A stretch of 17,950 bases of DNA. Source: Deltaproteobacteria bacterium (lineage in GTDB: Bacteria > Desulfobacterota > DSM-4660 > Desulfatiglandales > HGW-15). Positions within the stretch are counted from its first letter, which is position 1. Every line of letters starts with the position of its first letter. The stretch covers positions 1-17,950 of the forward strand of contig JAFDHB010000162.1 in NCBI GenBank assembly GCA_019308985.1, read 5' to 3'. Of this stretch, positions 1 through 7,223 are shown in pieces. Made by a program: the position numbers and the translations under genes. The notes under the pieces are model-generated. The model ran no database searches. It saw only the letters and a program-made list of their open reading frames with translations, and had not been told where the DNA came from.

Positions 1-2
1 GG

Positions 3-68
3 ATCGCCGCCGGCCACATGAGACAGGAAGGTCAGCTCTACATCCTCATAAAGAAACGGGGAGGGTAG
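3..68 (+). CDS. C-terminal fragment of a + strand gene, possibly an RsmC/YbxB-like methyltransferase
   Basis: The window opens inside an open + strand frame that reads 21 residues and stops at TAG (66-68). The visible end, HMRQEGQLYILIKKRGG, has the charged-turn-then-beta-strand pattern seen at the C-terminus of small-domain class I methyltransferases of the RsmC/YbxB type, where the last strand ends in a lysine/glutamine-rich tail. This is recognition from a very short stretch. It could equally be an unrelated protein, or a frame that is open by chance. It would converge with glyS across a 559-base non-coding gap. Confidence 0.35.
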   Translation: MAAGHMRQEGQLYILIKKRGG

Positions 69-360
69 TCACCCCAGTTTTGCGAAAAACACCTGGCTTC
101 CCGTTCCCTGCCGGGTGGGGATTAGGTGTTATTCCCTATGTTATCAGTTATCAGTTAATTGTTATTGGTTTTCGGATTGGTCCGCATGACTGTTCTCATA
201 TCTTTGCAGGCAATAAGATATCATTTCAGGGATTTGTCTTTCGAAACATATGAGCAATAAGGAAATCAAAAAAGCGCCTCATGGGGCCTTGCTCAAATAA
301 ACGAGCAGCCCACAAATGAGGAAGTCCAGAAATTGTAGGGTTAAAACGGAGGATTTTGAA
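69..360. other. Non-coding stretch with a short heptad repeat
   Basis: I see no convincing gene between the end of the left fragment and repeat copy A. The longest ATG frame near 250 encodes only 16 residues and has no ribosome binding site. The one ordered feature is a period-7 run at 140-168 (GTTATCA twice, then GTTAATT and GTTATTG). No clear terminator with a T-tract is visible for either converging gene. Confidence 0.5.
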
Positions 361-628
361 TAACTCGCAAAAACTGAATTTGGAATGGCAAAGTAAAAAG
401 CTTCAAGTTCAAGGCGCGCGAATCTCGTGTGATGAGGCGTACTTAGCGTACGCCGCAATCATTTACCCCGTTAAATAACTCCAGATTCAGAGGCCGTTCC
501 AGATTCAGAGGCCGTTGCCCCAACGATGTTCTTAGGTGCTCCTAGACCTCTGATTCAGCGCCACCACTACCCATTAAACGGGGCAGGGATGAAGCGCAAC
601 GAAGAAATTGGACTTTTTACGAAGCCAT
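361..628 (-). repeat. MITE-like repeat, copy A, abutting the glyS stop codon
   Basis: Copy A is a 268-bp non-coding element related to those at 2719-2970 and 10170-10469, lying here in reverse orientation. One end reads ATGGCTTCGTAAAAAGTCC on the minus strand. The other end carries the related TAACTCGCAAAAAC on the + strand, giving imperfect terminal inverted repeats. Inside is a perfect hairpin, GGCGTAC (436-442) with GTACGCC (448-454). An 18-bp unit is tandemly duplicated at 481-498 and 499-516. The final A of the glyS TAA stop (base 628) is also the first base of the element. No transposase or conserved reading frame is present. I see no target duplication at this copy. Confidence 0.8.
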
Positions 629-2703
629 TAGATGGAGAACTTCGACAGATCCGCCAGGCTCAAGAAAAAACGGGACAGCTCCTGCAAAAGGGCCACCCTG
701 TTTTCTCTCAGGCGCGTTTCTTTTGTCAGGATTTCAACGCCGTCGAAGAACTTGTCTACAGGGCTTCTCAGGTTGGCCATGAGGTTCAGGGCATCGAAGT
801 ATTTTCTCTCGTTTATACTCTCCTGCACTTGGTCCTTGAGTCCCAGGTAAGCATTCCACAGCTCTGTCTCGCAGGGTTCCTTGAAGAGCCCCGGATCGAT
901 CTGGTGCCTGGATGATTGGTTCTTGAGGATATTGGATATCCTCTTGTAGGTCAGCACGAGGGCCTCGAACTCCCCTGATTCTTTCATGAATCTCTCCAGA
1001 TCCCTCATCTTGGGCCGCAAGTGGACAATAGTGTCAAGCCCGGATGAAAGGACAGCCTCCACGACATCAGACCCAAACCCTTCAGCGAGCATCATGTTCT
1101 TGTATCGTTCCCTGAAAAATGCCATGATCTTGGCGTGGAGTGCCTTCTTATCAAGATCGACGGTATCCTTCAAGATTTCAAGGGACTTTGATACCACCTC
1201 TCCGAGAGAAATATCCCACACCATTGATTCGATGATCCTCACAATGGCGAGGGCATGCCTGCGAATGGCGAAGGGATCGGCCGTGCCCGTCGGCTCCTGT
1301 CCCACTGCAAAGCACCCTGCGATAGTGTCAATACGATCCGCAATACCCACTACAGCCCCCACCGTGGAAGAGGGCAGATCGTCTCCGGCATGGGCCGGGA
1401 GATAATGTTCATATATTGCTGTGCAGATCTCTTCAGGGTATCCCTCCAGCCTGGCATATTCTTTACCCATAACCCCTTGAAGAGAAGGGAATTCGGTGAC
1501 CATTTCGGTTACGAGGTCGCATTTGCACAAGAGGGCAACGGTCTTGATTGCCTCTGCCCTATCAGGTGCAACCCGGGCCCCTATGTATTCTGCCAGCCTA
1601 GCGAAACGCTGTACCTTGGAATAGGATGTGCCAAGCTCGGCTTGGTATATGACGCCCTTGAGGTCATCAAGTCTGCTCCTGAGCGGCCTTTTCCTGTCTT
1701 CCCTGAAGAAGAAGTCCGCGTCTGCCAACCTTGCCCGGAGGACACGTTCGTGTCCCCTGCGCACCACAGAGTCATCCCTGGTAATGGTATTGTTTACCGC
1801 TACGAAATGAGGAAGCAATCTGCCTTTCCCGTCATAGAGAGAAAAATACTTCTGATGCTCCTTCATTGCGGTCGTCAGCACCGGTTCAGGAATGCTTAGG
1901 AATGCCTTATCGAAGGCGCCGCACACAGCAGACGGGAATTCAACGAGGTTGGCCACGGTTTCCAGGAGTTCCGGGTCCTTGGAAGGTTCACCTGAGACCC
2001 GTTTGGCCGCCTCCGATACAGCCCTCTCCACGGCCTCTTGTCTCTCCTTGGGATCAACCAGGACATGGTTATCTCTCATTTTTGCTAGGTAATCGGAGAT
2101 GTCTTTTACTTCGATTTCGTGGGAAGACATGAACCTGTGCCCCCTGGTCCTGTTTCCGCTCCGAATTCCCGCTATCTCAAAGGGGATTACCTCACCGTCG
2201 AACAGGGCGAGGAACCAGTGTATCGGCCTGACAAAAGAAAAGCCGTAGCTGCCCCAGCGCATGGACTTTGGCCAGGGGAGATCTGCCACAAGCCTGGGCA
2301 ATATTTCAGATAGAATCTCGATCGCAGGCCTTCCGGGGATATTCTTCTTGACATGGAGATATTCCCCTTTTGGGGTTTCCACGATGTCCACTTCTTCGAG
2401 CGTTACCCCGTGCTTTTTCGCGAACCCAATTGCAGCCCTGGTTGGTTTGCCATCCTTGTCAAAGGCAGCGCTCTTGGGCGGGCCTGTTACCTCCTGCACC
2501 ACATCTTCCTGCTTGAGGGATATCGCCTGCCCGACCAGGACCAGCCGCCTGGGGGTCCCAAGGGATATGAGGCCTTCACCTATCCCTATCCGCTGGTCCC
2601 TGAGGTAAGCTTCCCCTAGCCTCTTGAGCTCCTCAAGGGCCTTTTGCAGGTAACCGGATGGTATTTCTTCGGTGCCTATCTCAAATAGTAGTTCTCCAAA
2701 CAT
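628..2703 (-). CDS. glyS: Glycyl-tRNA synthetase beta subunit
   Basis: This is the beta subunit of the bacterial alpha2beta2 glycyl-tRNA synthetase. It works with GlyQ to charge tRNA-Gly in the cytoplasm, and beta mainly supplies tRNA recognition. The 691-residue length is normal for the family. Conserved landmarks include the N-terminal FEIGTEEIPSGYL, the TADPFAIRR segment from about residue 474, and SPVDKFFDGV near residue 647 inside the C-terminal DALR-type anticodon-binding domain. The ATG (2701-2703) follows a purine-rich AGAGAGATGAA site. The gene lies downstream of glyQ on the same strand, but 350 bases separate them where these genes usually nearly touch, because repeat copy B fills the gap. 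Repeat copy A begins at the last base of the stop codon. Confidence 0.97.
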   Translation of the reverse strand: MFGELLFEIGTEEIPSGYLQKALEELKRLGEAYLRDQRIGIGEGLISLGTPRRLVLVGQAISLKQEDVVQEVTGPPKSAAFDKDGKPTRAAIGFAKKHGVTLEEVDIVETPKGEYLHVKKNIPGRPAIEILSEILPRLVADLPWPKSMRWGSYGFSFVRPIHWFLALFDGEVIPFEIAGIRSGNRTRGHRFMSSHEIEVKDISDYLAKMRDNHVLVDPKERQEAVERAVSEAAKRVSGEPSKDPELLETVANLVEFPSAVCGAFDKAFLSIPEPVLTTAMKEHQKYFSLYDGKGRLLPHFVAVNNTITRDDSVVRRGHERVLRARLADADFFFREDRKRPLRSRLDDLKGVIYQAELGTSYSKVQRFARLAEYIGARVAPDRAEAIKTVALLCKCDLVTEMVTEFPSLQGVMGKEYARLEGYPEEICTAIYEHYLPAHAGDDLPSSTVGAVVGIADRIDTIAGCFAVGQEPTGTADPFAIRRHALAIVRIIESMVWDISLGEVVSKSLEILKDTVDLDKKALHAKIMAFFRERYKNMMLAEGFGSDVVEAVLSSGLDTIVHLRPKMRDLERFMKESGEFEALVLTYKRISNILKNQSSRHQIDPGLFKEPCETELWNAYLGLKDQVQESINERKYFDALNLMANLRSPVDKFFDGVEILTKETRLRENRVALLQELSRFFLSLADLSKFSI

Positions 2704-2718
2704 TTCATCTCTCTATTG

Positions 2719-2970
2719 ATGGCTTCGTAAAAAGTCCAATTTCTGCGTTGCGCTTCATCCCTGCCCCGTCAAATGGGCATTTTCTGCATTGAATCAAAGG
2801 CCTGGAACCGTCAGAGAACATCATGCGTTCAATAGTTGTGAATTCAGAGTTATTTAACGGGGTAAATGATTGCGGCGTACTTCTATGTACGCCTCATCAC
2901 AAGAGATTCGCGCGCCTTGAACTTGAAGCTTTTTGCTTTGCCATCCGAATGGTGGCCTTCTAAAGGTTCG
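2719..2970 (+). repeat. MITE-like repeat, copy B, between glyQ and glyS
   Basis: Copy B is the second copy of the family, about 252 bp, beginning 16 bases upstream of the glyS start. Its first 40 bases match copies A and C almost exactly (ATGGCTTCGTAAAAAGTCC, then ATTTCTGCGTTGCG). The central hairpin is intact: GGCGTAC (2874-2880), loop TTCTAT, GTACGCC (2887-2893). The middle part has diverged from copies A and C, and the right terminus is decayed (GGCCTTCTAAAGGTTCG where copy C has CCTTTTTACGAGTTCG). It looks like an older copy. It separates glyS from the glyQ stop. Bases 2971-3053 hold nothing I can recognise. Confidence 0.75.
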
Positions 2971-3053
2971 TCCGATTCGGCAAGTTGTGTCAATTCAGCT
3001 TTTTCTACATGGTTTGGCTTAGAATATCACGACCACTCCAATGGTGTGAATTT

Positions 3054-3956
3054 CTAAAACAAGCTTAATTGTTCTCCGTCTGCATCTCGTCTTTTCAAGA
3101 GGGGGAAGCCCATCTCCTCCCGCTGTGCGAGATAATTCCTTGACACGACCCTGGCAAGATTCCTGATGCGGTCTATGTACTTCGTCCTTTCGGTAACGCT
3201 TATGGCGCCCCTGGCCTCAAGGATATTGAAGATATGGGAGCACTTCAGGCAATAGTCATATGCAGGCAATACGATGCCCTTTTCGCTTATCCGCAATGAC
3301 TCCCTTTCGCACATCTGGAACATCTTCAAAAGCATATCAATGTCCGCAAGCTCGAAGCAGTAGACGGAATTTTCCCATTCTCCCTTCTTGTGCACGTCAC
3401 CGTATGTGATCTTGTCGTTCCACATGAGTTCATAGACGTTTTCCCTATCCTGGAGGTACATGGCGATTCTTTCGAGACCGTAAGTGATTTCAACGGAGAC
3501 CTGGTCCAGCTTTATGCTGCCTGCCAGCTGAAAGTAGGTGAACTGGGTGATTTCCATGCCGTCCAGCCACACCTCCCAACCGAGACCGGAGGCCCCCAGG
3601 GTTGGAGATTCCCAGTCGTCTTCGACAAAGCGAATATCGTGATCCAGGGAGTCAATGCCCAGTGCCTTGAGGCTGTCAAGGTAGATGTCCTGGATCTCCA
3701 AGGGAGAGGGCTTGATTACTACTTGATACTGGTAGTAATGTCCCAAACGGTTCGGGTTGTCGCCGTATCTACCGTCCGTCGGTCGCCTTGAGGGTTCCAC
3801 GTACGCCACGGCCCAAGGTTCAGGGCCCAGTGCCCTCAACAGGGTGGCAGGGTTGAAAGTCCCTGCTCCCACCTCCAGGTCGTAGGGTTGCTGGATGAGG
3901 CATCCCCAATCCGCCCAGAATTTCTCGAGGGTCATGATCAAATCTTGAAAAGTCAT
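3054..3956 (-). CDS. glyQ: Glycyl-tRNA synthetase alpha subunit
   Basis: This is the alpha subunit of alpha2beta2 glycyl-tRNA synthetase, the class II catalytic subunit that makes glycyl-adenylate. The protein from MTFQDLIM is 300 residues, the usual size. Hallmarks are [22 protein letters not shown] near the N-terminus, [18 protein letters not shown], and [11 protein letters not shown]. An ATG five codons upstream (3971) also exists, but the internal start at 3956 has GGAG six bases before it and gives the canonical MTFQDL opening, so I prefer it. A sigma70-like promoter lies upstream at 4022-4050. The product pairs with GlyS encoded downstream. Gene order recO, glyQ, glyS is common in deltaproteobacteria. 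Confidence 0.97.
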   Translation of the reverse strand: MTFQDLIMTLEKFWADWGCLIQQPYDLEVGAGTFNPATLLRALGPEPWAVAYVEPSRRPTDGRYGDNPNRLGHYYQYQVVIKPSPLEIQDIYLDSLKALGIDSLDHDIRFVEDDWESPTLGASGLGWEVWLDGMEITQFTYFQLAGSIKLDQVSVEITYGLERIAMYLQDRENVYELMWNDKITYGDVHKKGEWENSVYCFELADIDMLLKMFQMCERESLRISEKGIVLPAYDYCLKCSHIFNILEARGAISVTERTKYIDRIRNLARVVSRNYLAQREEMGFPLLKRRDADGEQLSLF

Positions 3957-4021
3957 GGGCATCTCCGGCATATGATTTCTTTGATCGGAGTTAGTTCAAG
4001 AACACTGAGAAGAGAGGAGGA

Positions 4022-4050
4022 AAGTTATCACCCGGGAAACGGAAAGTCAA
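4022..4050 (-). promoter_or_regulatory. Candidate sigma70 promoter for glyQ-glyS
   Basis: On the minus strand TTGACT (4045-4050) is followed after 17 bases by an extended -10, TG-A-TAACTT (-10 hexamer at 4022-4027). It would start transcription about 58 bases before the glyQ ATG at 3956. The -35 matches 5 of 6 bases. The -10 hexamer is weak but is helped by the TG extension. Confidence 0.55.
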
Positions 4051-4168
4051 GGAACATAAGAACCTTGCCGGAATCGCCAATATGGCTTTGGATGCAGGGG
4101 CAATTTCTGGTAGGATACAAAACAGAGCGGTTTCAACGCGTGGGTTGGGATCTGGAAGGCGTGAAGGA

Positions 4169-4378
4169 ATGGGAACCATTGAAGTGGACATGTTTTCAGA
4201 AGAAGTGGACAGTCCCGATCACCCGGAGGCAGTCAGGTTCAGGAACCTCCTGGAAGAGGTGGCGGAAGAATACGATTGTGAACTGGTATTTTTCGCCGTT
4301 GAAAAGGGCACCGTCTCCTTCTCATTTGACAGTGAGGAATTGATGGCGGAAATCATCAAGATACTCCAGCGAGGTTAG
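4169..4378 (+). CDS. Conserved-looking 69-residue protein of unknown function
   Basis: This is a small acidic + strand gene between minus-strand glyQ and recO. The protein starts MGTIEVDMFSEEVDSPDHPE, continues through an alpha-helical stretch (FRNLLEEVAEEYDCELVFF), and ends with a strand-turn-helix (EKGTVSFSFDSEELMAEIIKIL). This suggests a compact alpha/beta fold with no signal peptide or membrane segment. The frame is open back to 4082, but I chose 4169 because GGAAGG sits nine bases upstream and the residues before it look like non-coding translation. Its protein-like composition and balanced amphipathic helices support a real gene. I do not recognise its function, and the neighbours (tRNA charging, DNA repair) give no firm hint. 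It converges with recO. Confidence 0.7.
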   Translation: MGTIEVDMFSEEVDSPDHPEAVRFRNLLEEVAEEYDCELVFFAVEKGTVSFSFDSEELMAEIIKILQRG

Positions 4379-4399
4379 TATTTCAGATCCCGAAATGAC

Positions 4400-4530
4400 G
4401 AGAGAATTTCAAGCACCAAATCAAAGGAATCGTACAAGATGAGATTCTGGGTTTGGCTGCTCCTCTTTGTTTGGGGTTTGTGATTTGAGTCTTGAGATTT
4501 ACTTGGAATTTGGTGCTTTTGATTTGGGGT
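4400..4530. repeat. AT-rich degenerate repeat with an 11-bp inverted repeat between convergent genes
   Basis: The stretch between the 69-residue gene and recO is skewed and made of loosely repeated CAAAT/CCAAA units on the minus strand (ACCAAATTCC, AAATCTCAAG, CAAATCACAAAC). An 11-bp perfect inverted repeat frames it: AAGCACCAAAT at 4411-4421 and ATTTGGTGCTT at 4508-4518. It lies where two genes converge and could act as a bidirectional terminator, but it has no classical stem plus T-tract. No gene is supported here. Confidence 0.55.
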
Positions 4531-4547
4531 TTTCCGCCTTTGCCGGG

Positions 4548-5291
4548 TTAGTCCACGTGCTTCGCTGTCTTCAGGGGCCTTCCGATCCTGAAGTCCCTGT
4601 GGAGCCTCAGGACGGGCCTGATCTCCGCGATGACTTCCTGCGGGAGGTCCAGATCTCTTGACAGGTCCAAGGATCCGGATTGGAGGATATGGAGGGTCTT
4701 TACTGCAGGGGGGCTCATAGCAGGCATCCCTTTCGAGGGGCTCCGACACTTCATGCACGCAATGCCCCCTCTATCCCTGAGAAAAACGGCATGACCCTGA
4801 CCTGTGTACCTCCTTCCGCAAATGGAGCAGCTTTCCAGGCTTATCCTGTATCCGCCCAGGGAAAGGGCCCTGCCCTCAAAGGCGGCAAGGACTCCCTGCT
4901 CATTTTGCCCCCTGTCAAGGGCATAGAGGGCGCGCTTCAAGAGGTGAAAGGGCCTTTGGTCGGTAACGCCGATCGGGAAAAGGACTTCTGTAAGCTCGAC
5001 CATGTAACTGGCAAGGGAAAGGAGGGTGTAGTCGGACCGAATCCTGGGGAAGGCGTGGATCAGCCTGCCCGACTGAAGAAGAGGCAGTGAACCCCCTCTT
5101 CTCATGTCATATTCAAGTCTCACGAGGGAGAGAATGTCAAGGCTGTTGGCAAACCTTTTCCTGCTCCTACGCCCCCCCTTTGCAACACCCTTTAACTGGC
5201 CCAGATCGGGGGTAAAAAAGAAGACCAGGAGGTCCGATTCCCCAAACTCTTTCGTACGCATTATGATTGCCTCTGAGATGCTGGTGTTCAT
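4548..5291 (-). CDS. recO: DNA repair protein RecO
   Basis: RecO acts with RecF and RecR in recombinational repair, loading RecA onto SSB-coated single-stranded DNA. The 247-residue protein has the N-terminal OB-fold (about residues 1-80: EAIIMRTKEFGESDLLVFFFTPDLGQLKGVAKGGRR read across its conserved turns). A helical C-terminal domain follows, carrying a four-cysteine zinc site at C155/C158 and C179/C182 (CSICG and CMKC). The ATG at 5291 gives the normal N-terminus, but I see no Shine-Dalgarno before it. An internal ATG at residue 11 has AGAGG upstream but would cut into the OB-fold. A strong terminator for the preceding gene ends only about 11 bases before the start, so recO probably has its own transcription start. 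Confidence 0.95.
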   Translation of the reverse strand: MNTSISEAIIMRTKEFGESDLLVFFFTPDLGQLKGVAKGGRRSRKRFANSLDILSLVRLEYDMRRGGSLPLLQSGRLIHAFPRIRSDYTLLSLASYMVELTEVLFPIGVTDQRPFHLLKRALYALDRGQNEQGVLAAFEGRALSLGGYRISLESCSICGRRYTGQGHAVFLRDRGGIACMKCRSPSKGMPAMSPPAVKTLHILQSGSLDLSRDLDLPQEVIAEIRPVLRLHRDFRIGRPLKTAKHVD

Positions 5292-5302
5292 GGCTGTGCA
5301 GT

Positions 5303-5329
5303 AAAAAGGCCCTGTCCATGAGCAGGGCC
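5303..5329 (-). terminator. Rho-independent terminator after the acyl-CoA ligase gene
   Basis: Read on the minus strand, GGCCCTG (complement of 5323-5329), an 8-base loop, CAGGGCC (complement of 5308-5314) and then TTTTT form a textbook intrinsic terminator. It sits 78 bases after the ligase stop codon. A second perfect 7-bp hairpin lies just before it (CCCAGGC 5357-5363 with GCCTGGG 5371-5377) but lacks a T-tract. Confidence 0.85.
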
Positions 5330-5406
5330 CGCTTTCGGCTCCCGGTCTGATTTAGTCCCAGGCGGATAGGGCCTGGGCAAATCCTTCAGGAGACGCTCGC
5401 TCCCAG

Positions 5407-6933
5407 CTAATTCTTTTTTCGTCCGTAAAGCTCTTTGACTTTGTTCCTGTCGGGAGAGCCGTCTTCCAAAACTGGAAGATCAGTCACGAACTCCACATAC
5501 CGGGGTTTCTTGTACCTGGCGATTCGTTCTCCGACGAAATCAATGAGTTCCTGGGGTTCGAGGCGCTCATCTTCCTTTAGTTGGCATACTGCCTTGATCC
5601 CTTCCTTCCACTTGGGGTCAGGTACGCCGAAGACTACCGTCTTGTCAACAGCCGGATGCTGTAAAATCACCTTTTCCACTTCGGCGGGATAAACGTTTTC
5701 CCCGCCTGGCTTGATGAGTTCCTTCTCAGGTTTGCGCCCCTCATAGAAAAGATAGCCGTCTTCATCAAAGCGTCCCAGGTCTCCCGTGTGATGCCAGCCC
5801 TCTCTGAAGGCATAGGCGGTATCCTCGGGCAGGTTCCAGTAACCCTTGAAGACCATGGGCCCCTTTACGGTGATTTCGCCCACCCGGCCCACGGGGACCG
5901 GGCGATCATAGTCATCCACCAGCCTCACATCCGCAAAGGGGATAATTTTTCCGGCAGAACCGGGGCGGTCACTATAAGCCCCATAGGTCGCCACGCAGGA
6001 TACCTCTGTCTGGCCGTACATGGACCAGAAGGTACCGCCGGTGATTTCCTGGTATCTCTCTATGTTTTCCGGGGTCTCTATTCCGTTGACAGAGCGCAGA
6101 GAGCTTATGTCCCGGCCTGATTTTTCATGCTCTTCCAGGATGGAGGACAACATTGGAGTGAAGACCATCATGAGAGAAACTCTTTTCTCTTCTATCAATT
6201 CCACGGCCCGCTTTGCCTCAAACCTGGCCATGTTGACATTGAGAGCGCCTGCGTGGAAGGTGGTCGCAGCCATGAAAAGGCCGCCGACGTGGAAGAGGGG
6301 GATGCAGTTGAGGTATGCATCCTCGGTCGTGAGCTTGAGATAGTAATCGAAGTTCAAGTTGGCCAAAAGCAGGTTGGCGTGGCTGAGAAGGGCTCCCCTG
6401 GGTCTACCCCCCACTGCCGCGGTATGGATGATGACAAAGCCGTCATCGTTTGAAACCTCTGCAACCTGGTAGTCACCCCCATTGTCCATCAATTCGTTCA
6501 TCCCTGGGAAGACGTCGCCTTCCTTGGCGAGATCAAAGTACCCTTTCACGGAAGGGAGTCTATCCCTGATATTGACAATGGTCCCTTGGAATTCCCTGTC
6601 CGAGAATAGGATCTTCGGTCCGCAGTCATTCAGGTTATAAGCCACCTCGTCCTGGGAAAGCCTCCAGTTAATGGGCAAGACAATGGCGCCAAGGGCGGCC
6701 GCTGCGCCGAAGAGAAGGAAAAACTCCAGGCTGTTCTTGCCGAGGATCCCTATGCGGTCTCCCTTCTCTATGCCCGTCTTTTGGATACCGCAGGCCAGGC
6801 GATCAACCATGAGCTTGAGGTCGGCAAAGGTGAAGCCCCGGCCGTTTTCCACTTCATACCATGCCTGGTTGCCCTTATAACAGAAGGCGTTCCGGTTTAT
6901 CAGGTCGTAGAAAGTGAAATCATGAATTCCCAT
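5407..6933 (-). CDS. AMP-forming acyl-CoA synthetase-like protein with unusual motifs
   Basis: This is a 508-residue member of the ANL adenylating enzyme family, whose acyl-CoA ligases convert a carboxylic acid, ATP and CoA to acyl-CoA, AMP and PPi. Recognisable parts are the YGQTE motif (306-310), TGDLG (383-387), the hinge region with KPGGENVYPAEVE (408-420), and a normal C-terminal lid. Two key motifs are off. The phosphate-binding loop usually reads YTSGTTGxPKG but here is HTAAVGGRPRG (170-180). The C-terminal A10 region reads LEDGSPDRNKVK, so the residue after DG, normally the catalytic lysine, is serine, although a lysine follows at NKVK. The ATG follows AGAGGA with a 5-base spacer. It lies downstream of the lipoprotein gene and is closed by a strong terminator. 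The substrate is unknown, and altered or reduced adenylation chemistry is possible. Confidence 0.88.
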   Translation of the reverse strand: MGIHDFTFYDLINRNAFCYKGNQAWYEVENGRGFTFADLKLMVDRLACGIQKTGIEKGDRIGILGKNSLEFFLLFGAAAALGAIVLPINWRLSQDEVAYNLNDCGPKILFSDREFQGTIVNIRDRLPSVKGYFDLAKEGDVFPGMNELMDNGGDYQVAEVSNDDGFVIIHTAAVGGRPRGALLSHANLLLANLNFDYYLKLTTEDAYLNCIPLFHVGGLFMAATTFHAGALNVNMARFEAKRAVELIEEKRVSLMMVFTPMLSSILEEHEKSGRDISSLRSVNGIETPENIERYQEITGGTFWSMYGQTEVSCVATYGAYSDRPGSAGKIIPFADVRLVDDYDRPVPVGRVGEITVKGPMVFKGYWNLPEDTAYAFREGWHHTGDLGRFDEDGYLFYEGRKPEKELIKPGGENVYPAEVEKVILQHPAVDKTVVFGVPDPKWKEGIKAVCQLKEDERLEPQELIDFVGERIARYKKPRYVEFVTDLPVLEDGSPDRNKVKELYGRKKN

Positions 6934-6997
6934 AATTGTCCTCTAATAGCCAGAAATTGAAGTACCCTTCAGGGGAAGATCTTGGACAGAAATATAG

Positions 6998-7021
6998 GGC
7001 CAGCCCCCATGAGGGCTGACC
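6998..7021 (-). terminator. Hairpin downstream of the lipoprotein gene, possible weak terminator
   Basis: GGCCAGCCC (6998-7006) and GGGCTGACC (7013-7021) pair at 8 of 9 positions around a 6-base loop. The minus-strand sequence after the stem is only moderately T-rich (CTATATTTCTG), so termination may be partial. It lies between the lipoprotein and ligase genes. Confidence 0.35.
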
Positions 7022-7038
7022 GGAATTCAGGTCTTTTA

Positions 7039-7223
7039 ACCCGAATTTCGCAAGGGTTGGGACAAAACTCAGAATTGCAAACCCTTTTTGATCTTTTCTA
7101 TTCACCTTCTTAGTGAATTGATTTTCAAGGGTAGGGGAGCCTTTAGGCCTACAAGTAGCCAATATTATGAAGAATTTAGGATCGTAAACGATCCCCTACC
7201 CAAGAGCCTTGCGAAATTCGGGT
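7039..7223. repeat. 185-bp element with perfect 17-bp terminal inverted repeats
   Basis: ACCCGAATTTCGCAAGG at 7039-7055 is matched exactly in inverse by 7207-7223. Nested inside are a 10-bp inverted repeat (GGGTAGGGGA 7129-7138 with TCCCCTACCC 7192-7201), the hairpin GGATCGT/ACGATCC near 7179-7194, and a small ATTCAC/GTGAAT stem near 7100-7117. There is no reading frame of its own. The right arm and adjacent bases encode the last 16 or so residues of the lipoprotein and its stop codon. The shape is that of a miniature inverted-repeat transposable element. No target duplication is obvious. Confidence 0.7.

Noticed and set aside
270..300. A possible terminator (AAAAAAGCGCC and GGGGCC) for a minus-strand transcript
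   Set aside because: Only a three-base-pair GCC/GGC stem forms next to the T-tract, too weak to call.
526..915. A 129-codon + strand frame beginning in copy A
   Set aside because: It starts in the repeat and then runs antisense through glyS. The shared N-terminal residues with the frame at 10272 reflect repeat identity, not a protein family.
1255..1899. A 214-codon + strand frame
   Set aside because: It is antisense to glyS and is a shadow frame without family features.
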